In this document: in pieces, positions 36,963 through 47,550 of the stretch
Position numbering within the stretch: position 1 is the stretch's first letter
Layout: the number at the start of each line of letters is the position of its first letter
Assembly: GCF_002102255.1 (NCBI RefSeq)
Contig: NZ_LQPH01000153.1
Span: forward strand, 62,001 to 126,000
Length of the DNA stretch: 64,000 nucleotides
Origin: Mycobacterium nebraskense
GTDB lineage: Bacteria; Actinomycetota; Actinomycetes; Mycobacteriales; Mycobacteriaceae
Direction: 5' to 3'
The notes under the pieces: model-generated
Told to the model about the DNA's origin: nothing
Database searches by the model: none
Seen by the model: the letters and a program-made list of their open reading frames with translations, nothing else
Made by a program: the position numbers and the translations under genes

Positions 36963-37886
36963 GTGGCAAGCACCGGCGCAGCCAGCACGCCCGACGAGCC
37001 GGCGCGTGAGGCCAAGAACACCACGCAGCAGCCGGCCAAGAAGACGTCCCGCGCGGGACGCGACCTGCGCGCCGCCATCGCGGTGGGCGCGGGAATCGGC
37101 GGCGCTCTCATCGTGACGCTGGTGTTCGCGCCGCGCTACTGGGTTGCCATCGTCGCGGCCGCGATCTTCGTCGCCACCCATGAGGTGGCGCGACGGCTGC
37201 GCGAGGCCGGATACGTCATCCCGCTCATTCCGTTGCTGATCGGCGGTCAGGTCACCGTCTGGCTGACGTGGCCGTTTCATGCCGCCGGCGCGCTGGCCGG
37301 CTTCGGCGCCACCGTGGTGGTCTGTAACGTCTGGCGCCTGTTCATGCAGGACAACAGCAAGCGACCGGAGCCGTTCGCCGGGTCTCCGTCGGCCAACTAC
37401 CTGCGCGACGCCTCCGCGACGGTGTTCCTGGCCGCGTGGGTGCCGCTGTTCGCCTCCTTCGGCGCCATGCTGGTCTACCCGAAGGACGGCGCGGGCCGGG
37501 TCTTCTGCCTGATGGTCACCGTCGTGGCCTCCGACGTGGGTGGCTACGCCGTGGGCGTGCTGCTCGGCAAGCATCCGATGGTTCCCGCGATCAGCCCGAA
37601 GAAGTCCTGGGAGGGTTTCGCCGGTTCGCTCTTCTTCGGTATCACCGCGGCCATCCTGACCGCGACCTTCCTGGCCGGCAAACAGCCCTGGATCGGTGCG
37701 CTGCTGGGTGTCGTCTTGGTGGTCACCTGCACGCTGGGCGATTTGGTCGAGTCCCAGATCAAGCGCGACCTGGGCATCAAAGACATGGGCCGCTTGCTGC
37801 CCGGCCACGGCGGTCTGATGGACCGGCTCGACGGCGTGCTCCCGTCGGCGGTCGCCGCGTGGACGGTGCTGACACTCGTGCACTGA
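36963..37886 (+). CDS. cdsA: phosphatidate cytidylyltransferase
   Basis: A 307-residue integral membrane enzyme making CDP-diacylglycerol from phosphatidic acid and CTP. The CDS signature is intact ([20 protein letters not shown] followed by GLMDR), and about eight membrane segments are seen. The N-terminal 40 residues are polar and soluble. GTG 36963. Same operon direction as pyrH-frr and rlmN. Confidence 0.94.
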   Translation: MASTGAASTPDEPAREAKNTTQQPAKKTSRAGRDLRAAIAVGAGIGGALIVTLVFAPRYWVAIVAAAIFVATHEVARRLREAGYVIPLIPLLIGGQVTVWLTWPFHAAGALAGFGATVVVCNVWRLFMQDNSKRPEPFAGSPSANYLRDASATVFLAAWVPLFASFGAMLVYPKDGAGRVFCLMVTVVASDVGGYAVGVLLGKHPMVPAISPKKSWEGFAGSLFFGITAAILTATFLAGKQPWIGALLGVVLVVTCTLGDLVESQIKRDLGIKDMGRLLPGHGGLMDRLDGVLPSAVAAWTVLTLVH

Positions 37887-37908
37887 GAGGGCCGATACTG
37901 GACTGGTC

Positions 37909-39003
37909 ATGGTCCAACAACTGGTTTTCACCGAACCCCGCCCCAGCAGGCCGCCTCGGCATCTGGCCGATCTCGACGCGGAAGGCCGCGCGTCGGCCGT
38001 CGCCGAGCTGGGCCTGCCGGCGTTCCGCGCCAAGCAGCTCGCGCATCAGTACTACGGCCGCCTGATCGCCGACCCCCGCGAGATGACCGACCTCCCGGCG
38101 GCCGTGCGGGACCGGGTCGCCGAGGCGATGTTCCCGCACCTGCTCACCTCGGCCGCCGAAGTCACCTGCGATGCCGGGCAGACCCGAAAGACGTTGTGGC
38201 GCGGCACCGATGGGACGACCTTCGAGTCGGTGCTGATGCGCTACCCGCAGCGCAACACCGTCTGCATCTCGTCGCAGGCCGGCTGCGGCATGGCCTGTCC
38301 GTTCTGTGCGACGGGACAGGGCGGGCTGACCCGCAACCTGTCGGCCGCGGAGATCGTGGAACAAGTCCGCTCGGCCGCCGTCGCCCTGCGTGACGATTTC
38401 GGCGATCGGCTCTCCAACGTCGTGTTCATGGGCATGGGGGAGCCGCTGGCCAACTACGCCAGGGTGCTGGCCGCGGTGCGGCGCATCACCGAACCGCCGC
38501 CGCACGGCTTCGGCATTTCGGCCCGCTCGGTCACGGTCTCGACGGTCGGCCTGGCCCCGGCCATCCGCAAACTCGCAGACGAACGGCTCGGGGTGACGCT
38601 GGCGCTGTCGTTGCACGCGCCCGACGACGAACTGCGCGACACGCTCGTGCCGGTCAACAACCGGTGGAAGATCACCGAGGCGCTCGACGCCGCCCGCTAC
38701 TACGCCGATGTCACCGGTCGTCGGGTATCGGTGGAGTATGCGTTGATCCGCGACGTCAACGACCAGCCGTGGCGGGCCGATCTGCTGGGTAAGCGCCTGC
38801 ACCGGGCGCTCGGCCCGCTGGTGCACGTCAACCTGATCCCGCTCAACCCGACGCCGGGCAGTGAATGGGACGCCAGCCCCAAGGCGGTGGAGCGGGAGTT
38901 CGTGCGGCGGGTCCGGGCGCAGGGGGTCTCGTGCACGGTCCGGGACACGCGCGGCCGGGAGATCAGCGCCGCCTGCGGACAGCTGGCCGCCGAAGGCGGG
39001 TAG
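37909..39003 (+). CDS. rlmN: 23S rRNA (A2503)-C2/tRNA(A37)-C2 methyltransferase RlmN
   Basis: A 364-residue radical SAM methyltransferase. The 4Fe-4S cluster ligands are Cys 126, 130 and 133 in CGMACPFC. A resolving cysteine is in the C-terminal part ([11 protein letters not shown]), and [11 protein letters not shown] marks the SAM site. The last 12 codons with the stop form the first unit of a 57-bp tandem array; the next units lie outside the gene. Later copies therefore do not lengthen the protein. Confidence 0.95.
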   Translation: MVQQLVFTEPRPSRPPRHLADLDAEGRASAVAELGLPAFRAKQLAHQYYGRLIADPREMTDLPAAVRDRVAEAMFPHLLTSAAEVTCDAGQTRKTLWRGTDGTTFESVLMRYPQRNTVCISSQAGCGMACPFCATGQGGLTRNLSAAEIVEQVRSAAVALRDDFGDRLSNVVFMGMGEPLANYARVLAAVRRITEPPPHGFGISARSVTVSTVGLAPAIRKLADERLGVTLALSLHAPDDELRDTLVPVNNRWKITEALDAARYYADVTGRRVSVEYALIRDVNDQPWRADLLGKRLHRALGPLVHVNLIPLNPTPGSEWDASPKAVEREFVRRVRAQGVSCTVRDTRGREISAACGQLAAEGG

Positions 39004-39174
39004 CTGGAGCGCAGGCGAATTGGCGCCGCCTGCGGACAGCTGGCCGCCGAAGGCGGGTAGCTGGAGCGCAGGCGAATTGGCGGGGCGTGCGGACAGCTGG
39101 CCGCCGAAGGCGGGTAGCTGGAGCGCAGGCGAATTGGCGGGGCCTGCGGACAGGTGGCCGCCGAAGGCGGGTAG
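38966..39174 (+). repeat. 57-bp tandem repeat, about 3.7 copies (VNTR/MIRU-like)
   Basis: Units begin at 38966, 39023, 39080 and 39137 (last one partial, 38 bp). Copies 1 and 2 are identical over 57 bp; copies 3 and 4 differ by a few bases (GGGGCG/GGGGCC for GCCGCC, one C to G). Unit 1 contains the 3' end and TAG of rlmN, so the array seems to have arisen by duplication of the gene end. It fills most of the gap before mpt53. Confidence 0.9.
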
Positions 39175-39255
39175 GGGTGATGAACCGGGCGAGGGGCTGT
39201 CGCGTCGAGTAGGACATAACTCCAGCAAAAGAGCTCCAGCAAGAAAGGGTGTGCC

Positions 39256-39765
39256 ATGAGGAATCGCTTTTCAGCCGCGAGCAAAGTATTCGCCGCGGCG
39301 CTGGTCGCGGTCACGGTGATATTCGGCGTGGGCAACGCATCCCGAGCGCTGGCCGCCGACGACCGTCTGCAATTCACCGCTACGACCCTGAGTGGTGCGC
39401 CGTTCAATGGCGCCAGCCTGCAGGGCAAGCCCGCGGTGCTGTGGTTCTGGACGCCGTGGTGCCCGTTCTGCAACGCCGAAGCCCCGGGCGTGAGCCAGGT
39501 GGCCGCCGCCAATCCGGGTGTCACCTTCGTCGGCGTCGCGGCCCATTCGGACGTGGCGGCGATGCAGAACTTCGTCGCCAAGTACAACCTGAACTTCACC
39601 AATCTCAACGACACTGACGGCTCGATCTGGGCTCGTTACAACGTCCCCTGGCAGCCCGCTTACGTGTTCTACCGAGCCGACGGCAGTTCGACCTTCGTGA
39701 ACAACCCGACCTCGGCGATGTCGCAGCAGGAGCTGTCCGACCGGGTTGCCGCACTGAGGTCCTGA
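39256..39765 (+). CDS. mpt53: secreted thioredoxin-like disulfide oxidoreductase (MPT53/DsbE-like)
   Basis: A 169-residue secreted thioredoxin-fold protein. The signal peptide runs to about residue 33 (ASRALAAD), the active site is WCPFC (Cys 69, Cys 72), and the cis-Pro lies in NVPWQPAYVF. In M. tuberculosis MPT53 oxidises unfolded secreted proteins. The ccdA-like gene follows 4 nt later and probably supplies electrons or keeps its redox state. ATG 39256. Confidence 0.94.
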   Translation: MRNRFSAASKVFAAALVAVTVIFGVGNASRALAADDRLQFTATTLSGAPFNGASLQGKPAVLWFWTPWCPFCNAEAPGVSQVAAANPGVTFVGVAAHSDVAAMQNFVAKYNLNFTNLNDTDGSIWARYNVPWQPAYVFYRADGSSTFVNNPTSAMSQQELSDRVAALRS

Positions 39766-39769
39766 CCCC

Positions 39770-40639
39770 GTGGATCAGGGCCTCGTCGGCCTGGCCTTTG
39801 CCGCCGGATTGGTGGCAGCGCTGAACCCGTGTGGCTTTGCCATGCTGCCCGCTTACTTGCTGCTGGTGGTGCGCGGTCAGCAACCCGGTGGGCGACCGGG
39901 GGTGTCGTCGGGTCCGGCCGCGGCCGGGCGGGCACTGGCAGCCACCATCGGGATGGCGCTCGGCTTCCTCACCGTGTTCGGCTCGTTCGGCGCGCTGACC
40001 ATATCGGCTGCCACGACCGTGCAGCGGTACCTGCCGTATGCCACGGTGATCGTAGGCGTGGTGCTGGTCGTGCTCGGGGTTTGGCTGCTGTCGGGCCGCG
40101 AGCTGTCGGCCCTCACCCCTCGGGGGTTGGGCCCGCGGTGGGCACCCACGGCGCGGCTCAGCTCCATGTACGGGTACGGCATCAGCTACGCGATCGCCTC
40201 CCTGTCGTGCACCATCGGGCCTTTTCTGGCGGTCACGGCGGCGGGCCTGCGGGGTGGATCGATCGTCACGGCCGTGTCGATCTACCTCGCCTACATCGCG
40301 GGCCTGACCCTGGTCGTCGGTGTACTGGCCGTCGCCGCGGTGACCGCGAGCTCGGCGATGGTCGACCGTCTGCGGCGCATCCTGCCGTTCGTCAGACGGA
40401 TCAGTGGCGCGCTGCTGTTGCTGGTCGGTCTGTACGTGGCCTATTACGGCGGCTACGAGCTGCGCGTGTTAGGCGCGAACGCCGACCCTCAAGACGCGGT
40501 GATCACCGCGGCCGGGCGCGTGCAGGGGACGTTGGCGGGCTGGGTGTATCAGCACGGAATATGGCCATGGGCGACGGCCCTGCTCGGCTTGGCGGTCGTC
40601 GCGATCGGCGGCGCCTGGTACCGACGGGCGCAACGCTAG
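39770..40639 (+). CDS. CcdA/DsbD-like thiol transport membrane protein (Rv2877c-like)
   Basis: A 289-residue membrane protein with about seven to eight transmembrane segments. The two membrane cysteines of the CcdA family are in [10 protein letters not shown] and [10 protein letters not shown]. It would move reducing equivalents across the membrane to MPT53. GTG 39770 is 4 nt past the mpt53 stop. Confidence 0.9.
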   Translation: MDQGLVGLAFAAGLVAALNPCGFAMLPAYLLLVVRGQQPGGRPGVSSGPAAAGRALAATIGMALGFLTVFGSFGALTISAATTVQRYLPYATVIVGVVLVVLGVWLLSGRELSALTPRGLGPRWAPTARLSSMYGYGISYAIASLSCTIGPFLAVTAAGLRGGSIVTAVSIYLAYIAGLTLVVGVLAVAAVTASSAMVDRLRRILPFVRRISGALLLLVGLYVAYYGGYELRVLGANADPQDAVITAAGRVQGTLAGWVYQHGIWPWATALLGLAVVAIGGAWYRRAQR

Positions 40640-40655
40640 GGCACCCGGGTGGCGG

Positions 40656-40910
40656 CTACCTGATCCAGCCGCGCCGGCGGCCCCACAGGTCGCGGACCAG
40701 GGCGACCAGCACCACCGTGGCGAACCCGATCAGGAACCAGTTCTCGATGTGGCCGACGTGGTTGCCGCGCAGCATCGCCAGCAGGAACACGAAGGCGACC
40801 AGGCCGGTGATGTGCCAGGTGCGGTGATTGATCCTGCTCCAACCCCACGCCGCCGACGGCACCTCAACGGTGTCGACGCCGGTGAACTGTTCCACCTCGG
40901 TACTGGCCAC
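40656..40910 (-). CDS. DUF2631 small membrane protein (Rv2876-like)
   Basis: An 84-residue protein with two transmembrane segments ([16 protein letters not shown] and [18 protein letters not shown]) and a basic C-terminus (WGRRRGWIR). It starts GTG 40910 behind AAAGGG. Function unknown. Convergent with the ccdA-like gene and divergent from dxr, as in H37Rv. Confidence 0.87.
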   Translation of the reverse strand: MASTEVEQFTGVDTVEVPSAAWGWSRINHRTWHITGLVAFVFLLAMLRGNHVGHIENWFLIGFATVVLVALVRDLWGRRRGWIR

Positions 40911-40994
40911 GGTGAATCCCTTTCCTCGGTTCTGCAGCGATTCTGGCATACCCGCGGCGGGGTCTCGCGCACCCCGCATCGTCACCGGGCGGGG

Positions 40995-41000
40995 CACAAT
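40995..41000 (+). promoter_or_regulatory. -10 element of dxr (leaderless type)
   Basis: GGCACAAT: CACAAT keeps A2 and T6 and lies 6 nt before GTG 41007. It resembles the GGCACAAT of the rpsP and rplS promoters. Confidence 0.4.
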
Positions 41001-41006
41001 GAGTGG

Positions 41007-42203
41007 GTGACGAACGCGACGCCCGAGGGCCGCCTGCGCGTGCTGGTGCTGGGCAGCACCGGCTCGATCGGCACCCAGGCGCTGGAGGTGATAGCGGCCC
41101 ATCCGGACCGCTTCGAGGTGGTCGGCCTGGCCGCGGGGGGCGCGAACCTGGACACCCTGCTGCGGCAGCGCGCCGAGACCGGGGTCAGCAACATCGCCGT
41201 CGCCGACGAGCGCGCGGCGCAAATCGCCGACGTCCCCTACCGCGGCCCCGACGCGGTGACCCGGCTGGTCGAAGACACCGAAGCCGACGTCGTCCTCAAC
41301 GCGCTGGTGGGCGCGCTGGGCCTGCGGCCGACGCTGGCCGCACTGGAGTCGGGCGCACGGCTGGCGCTGGCCAATAAGGAATCCCTGGTTGCCGGCGGTC
41401 CGCTGGTGGTGCGCGCGGCGCGGCCGGGTCAGATCGTGCCCGTCGACTCCGAACATTCCGCGCTGGCCCAGTGCCTGCGCGGCGGAGCCCCCGACGAGGT
41501 CGCCAAGCTGGTGCTGACCGCCTCCGGCGGGCCGTTTCGCGGCTGGACCGCCGCCCAGCTCGAGGGCGTCACCCCGGAACAGGCCGGCGCCCACCCGACC
41601 TGGTCGATGGGCCCGATGAACACGCTGAACTCGGCCTCGCTGGTCAACAAGGGTCTCGAACTCATCGAAACGCACCTGTTGTTCGGCGTCCCCTACGACC
41701 GCATCGAGGTCGTCGTGCACCCTCAGTCGATTGTTCACTCAATGGTCACGTTCGTTGACGGCTCGACCGTCGCCCAGGCCAGCCCCCCGGACATGAAGCT
41801 GCCCATCTCGCTGGCCCTGGGCTGGCCGCACCGGGTGCCCGGGGTGGCCGCGTCGTGCGACTTCAGCACCGCCTCTAGCTGGGAATTCGAACCGCTGGAC
41901 AGCGAGGTTTTCCCCGCCGTCGAACTGGCCCGGCATGCCGGCCAAGCCGGCGGCTGCATGACCGCCGTGTACAACGCGGCCAACGAAGAAGCCGCCGAGG
42001 CATTCCTGCAGGGCCGGGTGGGATTCCCGGTCATCGTGAAAACCATCGCCGACGTGCTGCACGCCGCAGACCAATGGGCGGTTTCACCCGCTAACGTGGA
42101 TGAGGTACTAGACGCGCAGCGCTGGGCGCGGGAGCGAGCGCGACGCGCCGTCGCACACGCACGGCCCACCGAGGCCTCCGTCAACGCCTCCGGAATGGTG
42201 TGA
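41007..42203 (+). CDS. dxr: 1-deoxy-D-xylulose 5-phosphate reductoisomerase
   Basis: A 398-residue DXR, the first committed step of the MEP isoprenoid pathway and the fosmidomycin target. It has the NADPH site GSTGSIG (16-22), the metal-binding DSEH in [18 protein letters not shown], and the substrate loop [23 protein letters not shown] 41007 is the start; the longer frame from 40749 is antisense to the DUF2631 gene. With ispG two genes downstream it forms an isoprenoid cluster. Confidence 0.96.
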   Translation: MTNATPEGRLRVLVLGSTGSIGTQALEVIAAHPDRFEVVGLAAGGANLDTLLRQRAETGVSNIAVADERAAQIADVPYRGPDAVTRLVEDTEADVVLNALVGALGLRPTLAALESGARLALANKESLVAGGPLVVRAARPGQIVPVDSEHSALAQCLRGGAPDEVAKLVLTASGGPFRGWTAAQLEGVTPEQAGAHPTWSMGPMNTLNSASLVNKGLELIETHLLFGVPYDRIEVVVHPQSIVHSMVTFVDGSTVAQASPPDMKLPISLALGWPHRVPGVAASCDFSTASSWEFEPLDSEVFPAVELARHAGQAGGCMTAVYNAANEEAAEAFLQGRVGFPVIVKTIADVLHAADQWAVSPANVDEVLDAQRWARERARRAVAHARPTEASVNASGMV

Positions 42204-42222
42204 GAAAGGTCCTGCAGCAGAG

Positions 42223-43446
42223 ATGATGTTCGTTATCGGCATTGTGCTGTTCGCCCTTGCCATCCTGATTTCGGTGGCCTTGCACGAGTGCGGCCACATG
42301 TGGGTCGCTCGCGCCACCGGCATGAAGGTCCGTCGCTATTTCGTCGGGTTCGGGCCCACGCTGTGGTCGACGCGGCGTGGTGAGACCGAGTACGGCCTCA
42401 AGGCCGTGCCGCTGGGCGGCTTCTGCGACATCGCCGGAATGACCTCGGTCGAGGAGCTGGCCCCCGACGAAACCGACCGCGCGATGTACAAGCAGGCCGC
42501 CTGGAAGCGTGTCGCGGTGCTGTTCGCGGGGCCGGCCATGAACTTCGTCATCTGCCTGGTGCTGATCTATGGCATCGCACTGGTCTGGGGATTGCCGAAC
42601 CTGCATCCGCCGACCAGGGCGGTGATCGGCGAAACCGCTTGTGTCGCACCGGAAGTGGCCCCGGGGAAGATCGCGGACTGCACCGGTCCGGGTCCGGCCG
42701 CGGTGGCCGGAATCCGCGCCGGCGACGTCGTGGTCAAGGTCGGCGACACCCCGGTTTCCACGTTCGAGGACATGGCCGCCGCGATCCGCAAGATGCACGG
42801 CACCGTTCCGGTCGTCGTCGAGCGTGGCGGCAAGGACATCACCACCTACGTCGACGTCACGCCCACCCAGCGCTTCCTGACCAATGGGGCCAATGGGCAG
42901 GACGGTCAAGCGGCACCCGCGACGGTCGGCGCCATCGGCGTCGCCGCCGTCAAGCTCGCGCCCGCGCACTATGGGGTGCTCTCGGCGGTGCCGGCCACCG
43001 TCGCGTTCACCGGAGACCTGACCGGCGAGGTGGGCAAGGCGCTGGTCACCATCCCGACCAAGGTGGGTGCGCTGGTGCACGCCATCGGCGGCGGTCAGCG
43101 CGACCCGCAGACGCCGATGAGCGTGGTGGGGGCCAGCATCATCGGTGGCGACACCGTCGACCATGGGCTGTGGGTGGCGTTCTGGTTCTTCCTGGCCCAG
43201 CTGAACCTCATTCTGGGTGCGATCAACCTGGTGCCGTTGCTGCCGTTCGACGGCGGCCACATCGCCATCGCGGTGTTCGAAAAGATCCGCAACCTCGTCC
43301 GGTCGGCCCGCGGCATGGTCGCGGCCGCACCGGTGAACTACCTCAAGCTGATGCCCGCCACCTACGTGGTGTTGGTGTTCGTGGTCGGGTACATGTTGCT
43401 GACCGTGACCGCAGATCTGGTCAATCCGATCAGGCTCTTCCAATAG
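42223..43446 (+). CDS. rip1: Rip1 site-2 (intramembrane) metalloprotease
   Basis: A 407-residue RseP/S2P protease. Zinc ligands are HECGH (residues 21-25) and the Asp of LPFDGGH near the C-terminus. A PDZ domain lies in the periplasmic part ([20 protein letters not shown]), and four membrane segments are present. In M. tuberculosis Rip1 cuts anti-sigma factors and controls virulence. ATG 42223 or 42226. Confidence 0.96.
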   Translation: MMFVIGIVLFALAILISVALHECGHMWVARATGMKVRRYFVGFGPTLWSTRRGETEYGLKAVPLGGFCDIAGMTSVEELAPDETDRAMYKQAAWKRVAVLFAGPAMNFVICLVLIYGIALVWGLPNLHPPTRAVIGETACVAPEVAPGKIADCTGPGPAAVAGIRAGDVVVKVGDTPVSTFEDMAAAIRKMHGTVPVVVERGGKDITTYVDVTPTQRFLTNGANGQDGQAAPATVGAIGVAAVKLAPAHYGVLSAVPATVAFTGDLTGEVGKALVTIPTKVGALVHAIGGGQRDPQTPMSVVGASIIGGDTVDHGLWVAFWFFLAQLNLILGAINLVPLLPFDGGHIAIAVFEKIRNLVRSARGMVAAAPVNYLKLMPATYVVLVFVVGYMLLTVTADLVNPIRLFQ

Positions 43447-43463
43447 TTGAAGGAATTAGAACA

Positions 43464-44642
43464 TTGACCATTGGCCTGGGCATGCCGGACGCTCCGGCGC
43501 CCACGCTCGCCCCCCGGCGCAAAACACGCCAACTGATGGTCCGCGACGTCGGGGTGGGCAGCGACTATCGGATTTCGGTGCAGTCGATGTGCACCACCAA
43601 AACCCATGACGTCAACACGACGCTGCAGCAGATCGCGGAACTGACCGCCGCCGGCTGCGACATCGTGCGGGTGGCCTGCCCGCGCCAGGAGGACGCCGAC
43701 GCGCTGGCCGAGATCGCCCGGCACAGCCAGATCCCGGTGATCGCCGACATCCACTTCCAGCCGAAGTACATCTTCGCCGCCATCGACGCCGGATGCGCCG
43801 CGGTGCGGGTAAACCCCGGCAACATCAAGGAATTCGACGGCCGGGTCGGCGAGGTCGCCAAGGCCGCCGCCGCGGCCGGCATCCCGATCCGCATCGGCGT
43901 CAACGCCGGCTCGCTGGACAAGCGCTTCATGGAGAAGTACGGCAAGGCCACCCCCGAGGCGCTGGTCGAGTCCGCGCTGTGGGAGGCCTCGCTGTTCGAG
44001 GACCACGGGTTCGGTGACATCAAGATCAGCGTCAAGCACAACGACCCCGTCGTGATGGTCGCCGCCTACGAGCAGCTGGCCGCCCAGTGCGACTATCCGC
44101 TGCACCTCGGCGTGACCGAGGCCGGGCCGGCCTTCCAGGGCACCATCAAGTCCGCGGTGGCCTTCGGCGCGTTGCTGTCGCGGGGGATCGGCGACACCAT
44201 CCGGGTGTCGTTGTCCGCGCCGCCGGTCGAAGAGGTCAAGGTCGGCACCCAGATTCTCGAGTCGCTGAACCTGCGGCCGCGCGGGCTGGAGATCGTGTCG
44301 TGCCCGTCCTGCGGTCGCGCGCAGGTCGACGTCTACACCCTGGCCAACGAGGTCACCGCCGGGCTGGACGGCCTCGACGTGCCGCTGCGGGTCGCCGTGA
44401 TGGGCTGCGTGGTCAACGGTCCGGGCGAGGCTCGCGAGGCCGACCTGGGCGTCGCGTCCGGAAATGGCAAGGGGCAGATCTTCGTTCGCGGCGAAGTGAT
44501 CAAGACCGTGCCGGAAGCCCAGATCGTCGAGACGCTCATCGAGGAGGCTCAGCGATTGGCGGCCGAGATGACCGCGTCGACGGGGACCGATCACGGTCCT
44601 GACACAACATCAAGCGGTTCGCCGATCGTGACCGTAAGCTGA
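43464..44642 (+). CDS. ispG: 4-hydroxy-3-methylbut-2-enyl diphosphate synthase (IspG/GcpE)
   Basis: A 392-residue 4Fe-4S enzyme of the MEP pathway. Cluster ligands are in SCPSCGR and in [10 protein letters not shown] with its Glu. The TIM-barrel start [20 protein letters not shown] is conserved. TTG 43464, after AAGGA, gives MTIGLGMP, matching the M. tuberculosis start. Confidence 0.95.
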   Translation: MTIGLGMPDAPAPTLAPRRKTRQLMVRDVGVGSDYRISVQSMCTTKTHDVNTTLQQIAELTAAGCDIVRVACPRQEDADALAEIARHSQIPVIADIHFQPKYIFAAIDAGCAAVRVNPGNIKEFDGRVGEVAKAAAAAGIPIRIGVNAGSLDKRFMEKYGKATPEALVESALWEASLFEDHGFGDIKISVKHNDPVVMVAAYEQLAAQCDYPLHLGVTEAGPAFQGTIKSAVAFGALLSRGIGDTIRVSLSAPPVEEVKVGTQILESLNLRPRGLEIVSCPSCGRAQVDVYTLANEVTAGLDGLDVPLRVAVMGCVVNGPGEAREADLGVASGNGKGQIFVRGEVIKTVPEAQIVETLIEEAQRLAAEMTASTGTDHGPDTTSSGSPIVTVS

Positions 44643-44698
44643 TGGGGGCCGGTTCCCTCTTGCTCGCCCTTTAGTTCGCACCACAGAGAGTTCGCCAG

Positions 44699-45553
44699 AT
44701 GTCGGCTCCGCCCCTCTTCCGCCTTGTCGGTGAGCGACGGGTGTCCGTGGTGCGCGACGCCGCCGCGGTCTGGCGGGTGTTCGACGAGGATCCCGTCGGG
44801 TCGTGCATGGTCGCGGCGCGGGTGGCGGACCACGGCATCGACCCCCACTCCATCGGCGGGGAGCTGTGGACCCTGCGCGGCGCGGAGGAGTCGCTGTGCT
44901 TCGCCGGCGCCAACCTGATCCCGCTGCGCGGCGCCCCGGCGGACATGGACGCCTTCGCCGACGAGGCGATGAGCGGAACGCGCCGGTGCTCGTCACTGGT
45001 CGGCAGGGCCGACCTGGTGATGCGGATGTGGGAGCGGCTCGAGTCTGCCTGGGGCCCGGCCCGTGACGTGCGCGAGCACCAGCCGCTGCTGGCGCTGTCC
45101 AGACATCCCAACTGCGACATCGACCCCGGGGTGCGCCAGGTCCGGCCGGACGAGCTGGACGCCTATCTGGTGGCCGCCGTGGACATGTTCATCGGCGAGG
45201 TGGGCGTGGACCCCCGGCTCGGCGACGGCGGTCGGGGTTATCGGCGGCGCGTGGCCAGCCTCATCGCGGCGGGCCGCGCGTGGGCCCGCTTCGAGCACGG
45301 CCAGGTCGTCTTCAAGGCCGAAGTGGGCTCGCAGTCGCCGGGTGTCGGCCAGATCCAGGGGGTGTGGGTGCACCCCGAGTGGCGGGGCCTGGGCCTCGGC
45401 ACCGCCGGCACCGCGACCGTGGCCGCCGTGATCGTCGGGAGCGGGCGCACCGCCAGCCTGTACGTGAACAGCTTCAACACGGTGGCTCGCGCCGCATACG
45501 CCCGAGTCGGCTTCGCCGAGGTGGGCAACTTCGCGACGGTGTTGCTCGACTAG
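44699..45553 (+). CDS. GNAT N-acetyltransferase with DUF4081 domain (Rv2867c-like)
   Basis: A 284-residue protein. The N-terminal half is DUF4081-like. The C-terminal half is a GNAT fold with the acetyl-CoA site VWVHPEWRGLGLGTAGTA. It follows ispG in the same order as H37Rv. Substrate unknown. ATG 44699. Confidence 0.88.
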   Translation: MSAPPLFRLVGERRVSVVRDAAAVWRVFDEDPVGSCMVAARVADHGIDPHSIGGELWTLRGAEESLCFAGANLIPLRGAPADMDAFADEAMSGTRRCSSLVGRADLVMRMWERLESAWGPARDVREHQPLLALSRHPNCDIDPGVRQVRPDELDAYLVAAVDMFIGEVGVDPRLGDGGRGYRRRVASLIAAGRAWARFEHGQVVFKAEVGSQSPGVGQIQGVWVHPEWRGLGLGTAGTATVAAVIVGSGRTASLYVNSFNTVARAAYARVGFAEVGNFATVLLD

Positions 45554-45652
45554 CGGGCTAGTCGGGCGCCACTCTGGTGTGACTCTCGGCGGCGGCGCGT
45601 GCATAACGGTTCGGCCACGGTGTGTCTGCGCAGGTGTTGGCTCGGCAGTTCA

Positions 45653-45658
45653 TAACAT
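45653..45658 (+). promoter_or_regulatory. -10 element of the PBP lipoprotein gene
   Basis: TAACAT fits TAnnnT, 8 nt before ATG 45667, with no ribosome binding site. Confidence 0.35.
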
Positions 45659-45666
45659 CAGCAACG

Positions 45667-47484
45667 ATGGTAACTACAACAACATGGGCCTCGTCAGCCT
45701 CAGGGCTGTTGCTCCTTGCGGCCGTCGCGATGTCCGGCTGCACTCCACGGCCCGACGGCCCCGGTCCGGCGGCCGAGAAGTTCTTCGGCGCCCTGGCCAT
45801 CGGCGACACCGCCACCGCTGCCCAACTCAGCGACAACCCCAACGAGGCTCGCGAAGCGCTCAACGCGGCGTGGGCGGGGCTGCAGGCGAGTCACCTCGAC
45901 ACGCAGATCCTCAATGCCAAGTACGCCGAGGACACCGGCACGGTCGGCTATCGCTTCACCTGGCACCTGCCCAAGAACCGGACCTGGACCTATGACGGCC
46001 AGCTGAAAATGGCGCGCGATGAGGGGCGCTGGGAGGTCCGGTGGACCACCACCGGCCTGCATCCCAAACTCGGCGAGCATCAGACGTTCGCGTTGCGCGC
46101 CGATGCGCCGCGGCGTGCCTCGGTGAACGAACTCGGCGGCAGCGACGTGCTGGTGCCGGGCTACCTGTACCACTACACGCTGGACGCCACCCAGGCCGGC
46201 TCCGGAGCCGCCCTCAGCGGGACGGCGCACGCGATCGTGGACGTCCTGCACCCCTTCAACGGCACGCTGAACGACCCGCAGCTGCTCGCCGAACAGGCGA
46301 GCTCGGCCACCCAGCCGGTGGACCTGGTGACGTTGCATCCCGACGACAACGACAAGGTCTTCCCGGCGATCGGCCGGCTGCCCGGCGTCGTGGTCACCCC
46401 CCAGCCCGAGATGCTGCCCACCGACCCGCATTTCGCGCCGGCGGTCATGTCCGAGGTGAAGAAAGCCGTGGCCGACCAACTCGACGGCGAGGCGGGCTGG
46501 CGGGTGGTCAGCGTTAATCAGAACGGTGTCGAAGTCGAAGTCCTGCACGAGGTGCCGGGTTCACCGGCGCCGTCGATCTCGATCACGCTCGACCGGGTGG
46601 TGCAAAACGCCGCCCAGCGCGCGGTGGACACCCGCGGCGGCAAAGCCATGATGGTCGTGATCAAGCCGTCGACCGGGGAGATCCTGGCGATCGCGCAGAA
46701 CGGGGGCGCCGACGCGGACGGCCTGCTGGCCACCACCGGCCTGTTCCCGCCCGGGTCGACGTTCAAGATGGTGACCGCGGGCGCCGCCGTCGACCGCGAC
46801 ATGGCCACCCCCAACACCATGCTGGGCTGCCCGGGCCACATCGACATCGGGCACCGCACCATCCCCAACTACGGTGGCTTCGACCTCGGGGTGGTGCCGA
46901 TGTCGCGGGCGTTCGCCAGTTCCTGCAACACCACCTTCGCCGAGCTCAGCAGCAGGATGCCGCCCCGGGGTCTGACGCAGGCGGCCACCCGGTACGGGAT
47001 CGGGCTGGACTATCAGGTGGACGGCATCACCACGGTGACCGGGTCGGTGCCGCCGACGGTAGACCTCGCCGAGCGCACCGAGGACGGCTTCGGCCAGGGC
47101 AAGGTGCTGACCACCCCGTTCGGCATGGCCCTGGTGGCGGCGACCGTCGCGGCCGGCAAGACCCCGACACCGCAGCTCATCGCGGGCCGGGCGACCGCGG
47201 TTCAGGGCGATACCACGCCGATCAGCCCGAAGATGGTGGACGCGCTGCGGCCCATGATGCGGCTGGTGGTGACCAACGGGACCGCCAAGGAGATCGCCGG
47301 CTGCGGCGCGGTCTACGGGAAGACGGGTGAGGCCGAATTCCCGGGCGGATCGCATTCCTGGTTCGCCGGATACCGCGGCGATCTGGCGTTCGCCTCGCTG
47401 ATCGTCGGGGGTGGCAGCTCCGAATACGCGGTTCGGATGACCAAGGTGATGTTCGAATCGCTGCCGCCGGACTTCCTGGCCTGA
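45667..47484 (+). CDS. penicillin-binding lipoprotein, class B-like transpeptidase (Rv2864c-like)
   Basis: A 605-residue lipoprotein. The lipobox is VAMSGC, followed by an NTF2-like MecR1 N-terminal domain, a linker domain and a transpeptidase domain. Active-site motifs are STFK (PPGSTFKMV), SCN (SSCNTTF) and KTG (YGKTGEAE). It would cross-link peptidoglycan outside the membrane and bind beta-lactams; the architecture matches PBP2a/PBP3-like low-affinity proteins. The start is ATG 45667 just before the signal peptide; the frame also opens at 45622. Confidence 0.93.
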   Translation: MVTTTTWASSASGLLLLAAVAMSGCTPRPDGPGPAAEKFFGALAIGDTATAAQLSDNPNEAREALNAAWAGLQASHLDTQILNAKYAEDTGTVGYRFTWHLPKNRTWTYDGQLKMARDEGRWEVRWTTTGLHPKLGEHQTFALRADAPRRASVNELGGSDVLVPGYLYHYTLDATQAGSGAALSGTAHAIVDVLHPFNGTLNDPQLLAEQASSATQPVDLVTLHPDDNDKVFPAIGRLPGVVVTPQPEMLPTDPHFAPAVMSEVKKAVADQLDGEAGWRVVSVNQNGVEVEVLHEVPGSPAPSISITLDRVVQNAAQRAVDTRGGKAMMVVIKPSTGEILAIAQNGGADADGLLATTGLFPPGSTFKMVTAGAAVDRDMATPNTMLGCPGHIDIGHRTIPNYGGFDLGVVPMSRAFASSCNTTFAELSSRMPPRGLTQAATRYGIGLDYQVDGITTVTGSVPPTVDLAERTEDGFGQGKVLTTPFGMALVAATVAAGKTPTPQLIAGRATAVQGDTTPISPKMVDALRPMMRLVVTNGTAKEIAGCGAVYGKTGEAEFPGGSHSWFAGYRGDLAFASLIVGGGSSEYAVRMTKVMFESLPPDFLA

Positions 47485-47550
47485 CGCCGGCGGCCCATCC
47501 CGGCGGTAAGTTGCGAGGGTAGGCCGAGGGTTCAAGCGTCAGGAAAGGCC

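Noticed and set aside
36444-38033. 529-residue antisense frame over frr and cdsA
   Set aside because: Shadow of real genes; Arg/Gly/His-rich and without domain or ribosome binding site.
38966-39174. CRISPR array
   Set aside because: Units are contiguous 57-bp copies with no spacers, and no cas genes are present; it is a tandem repeat.
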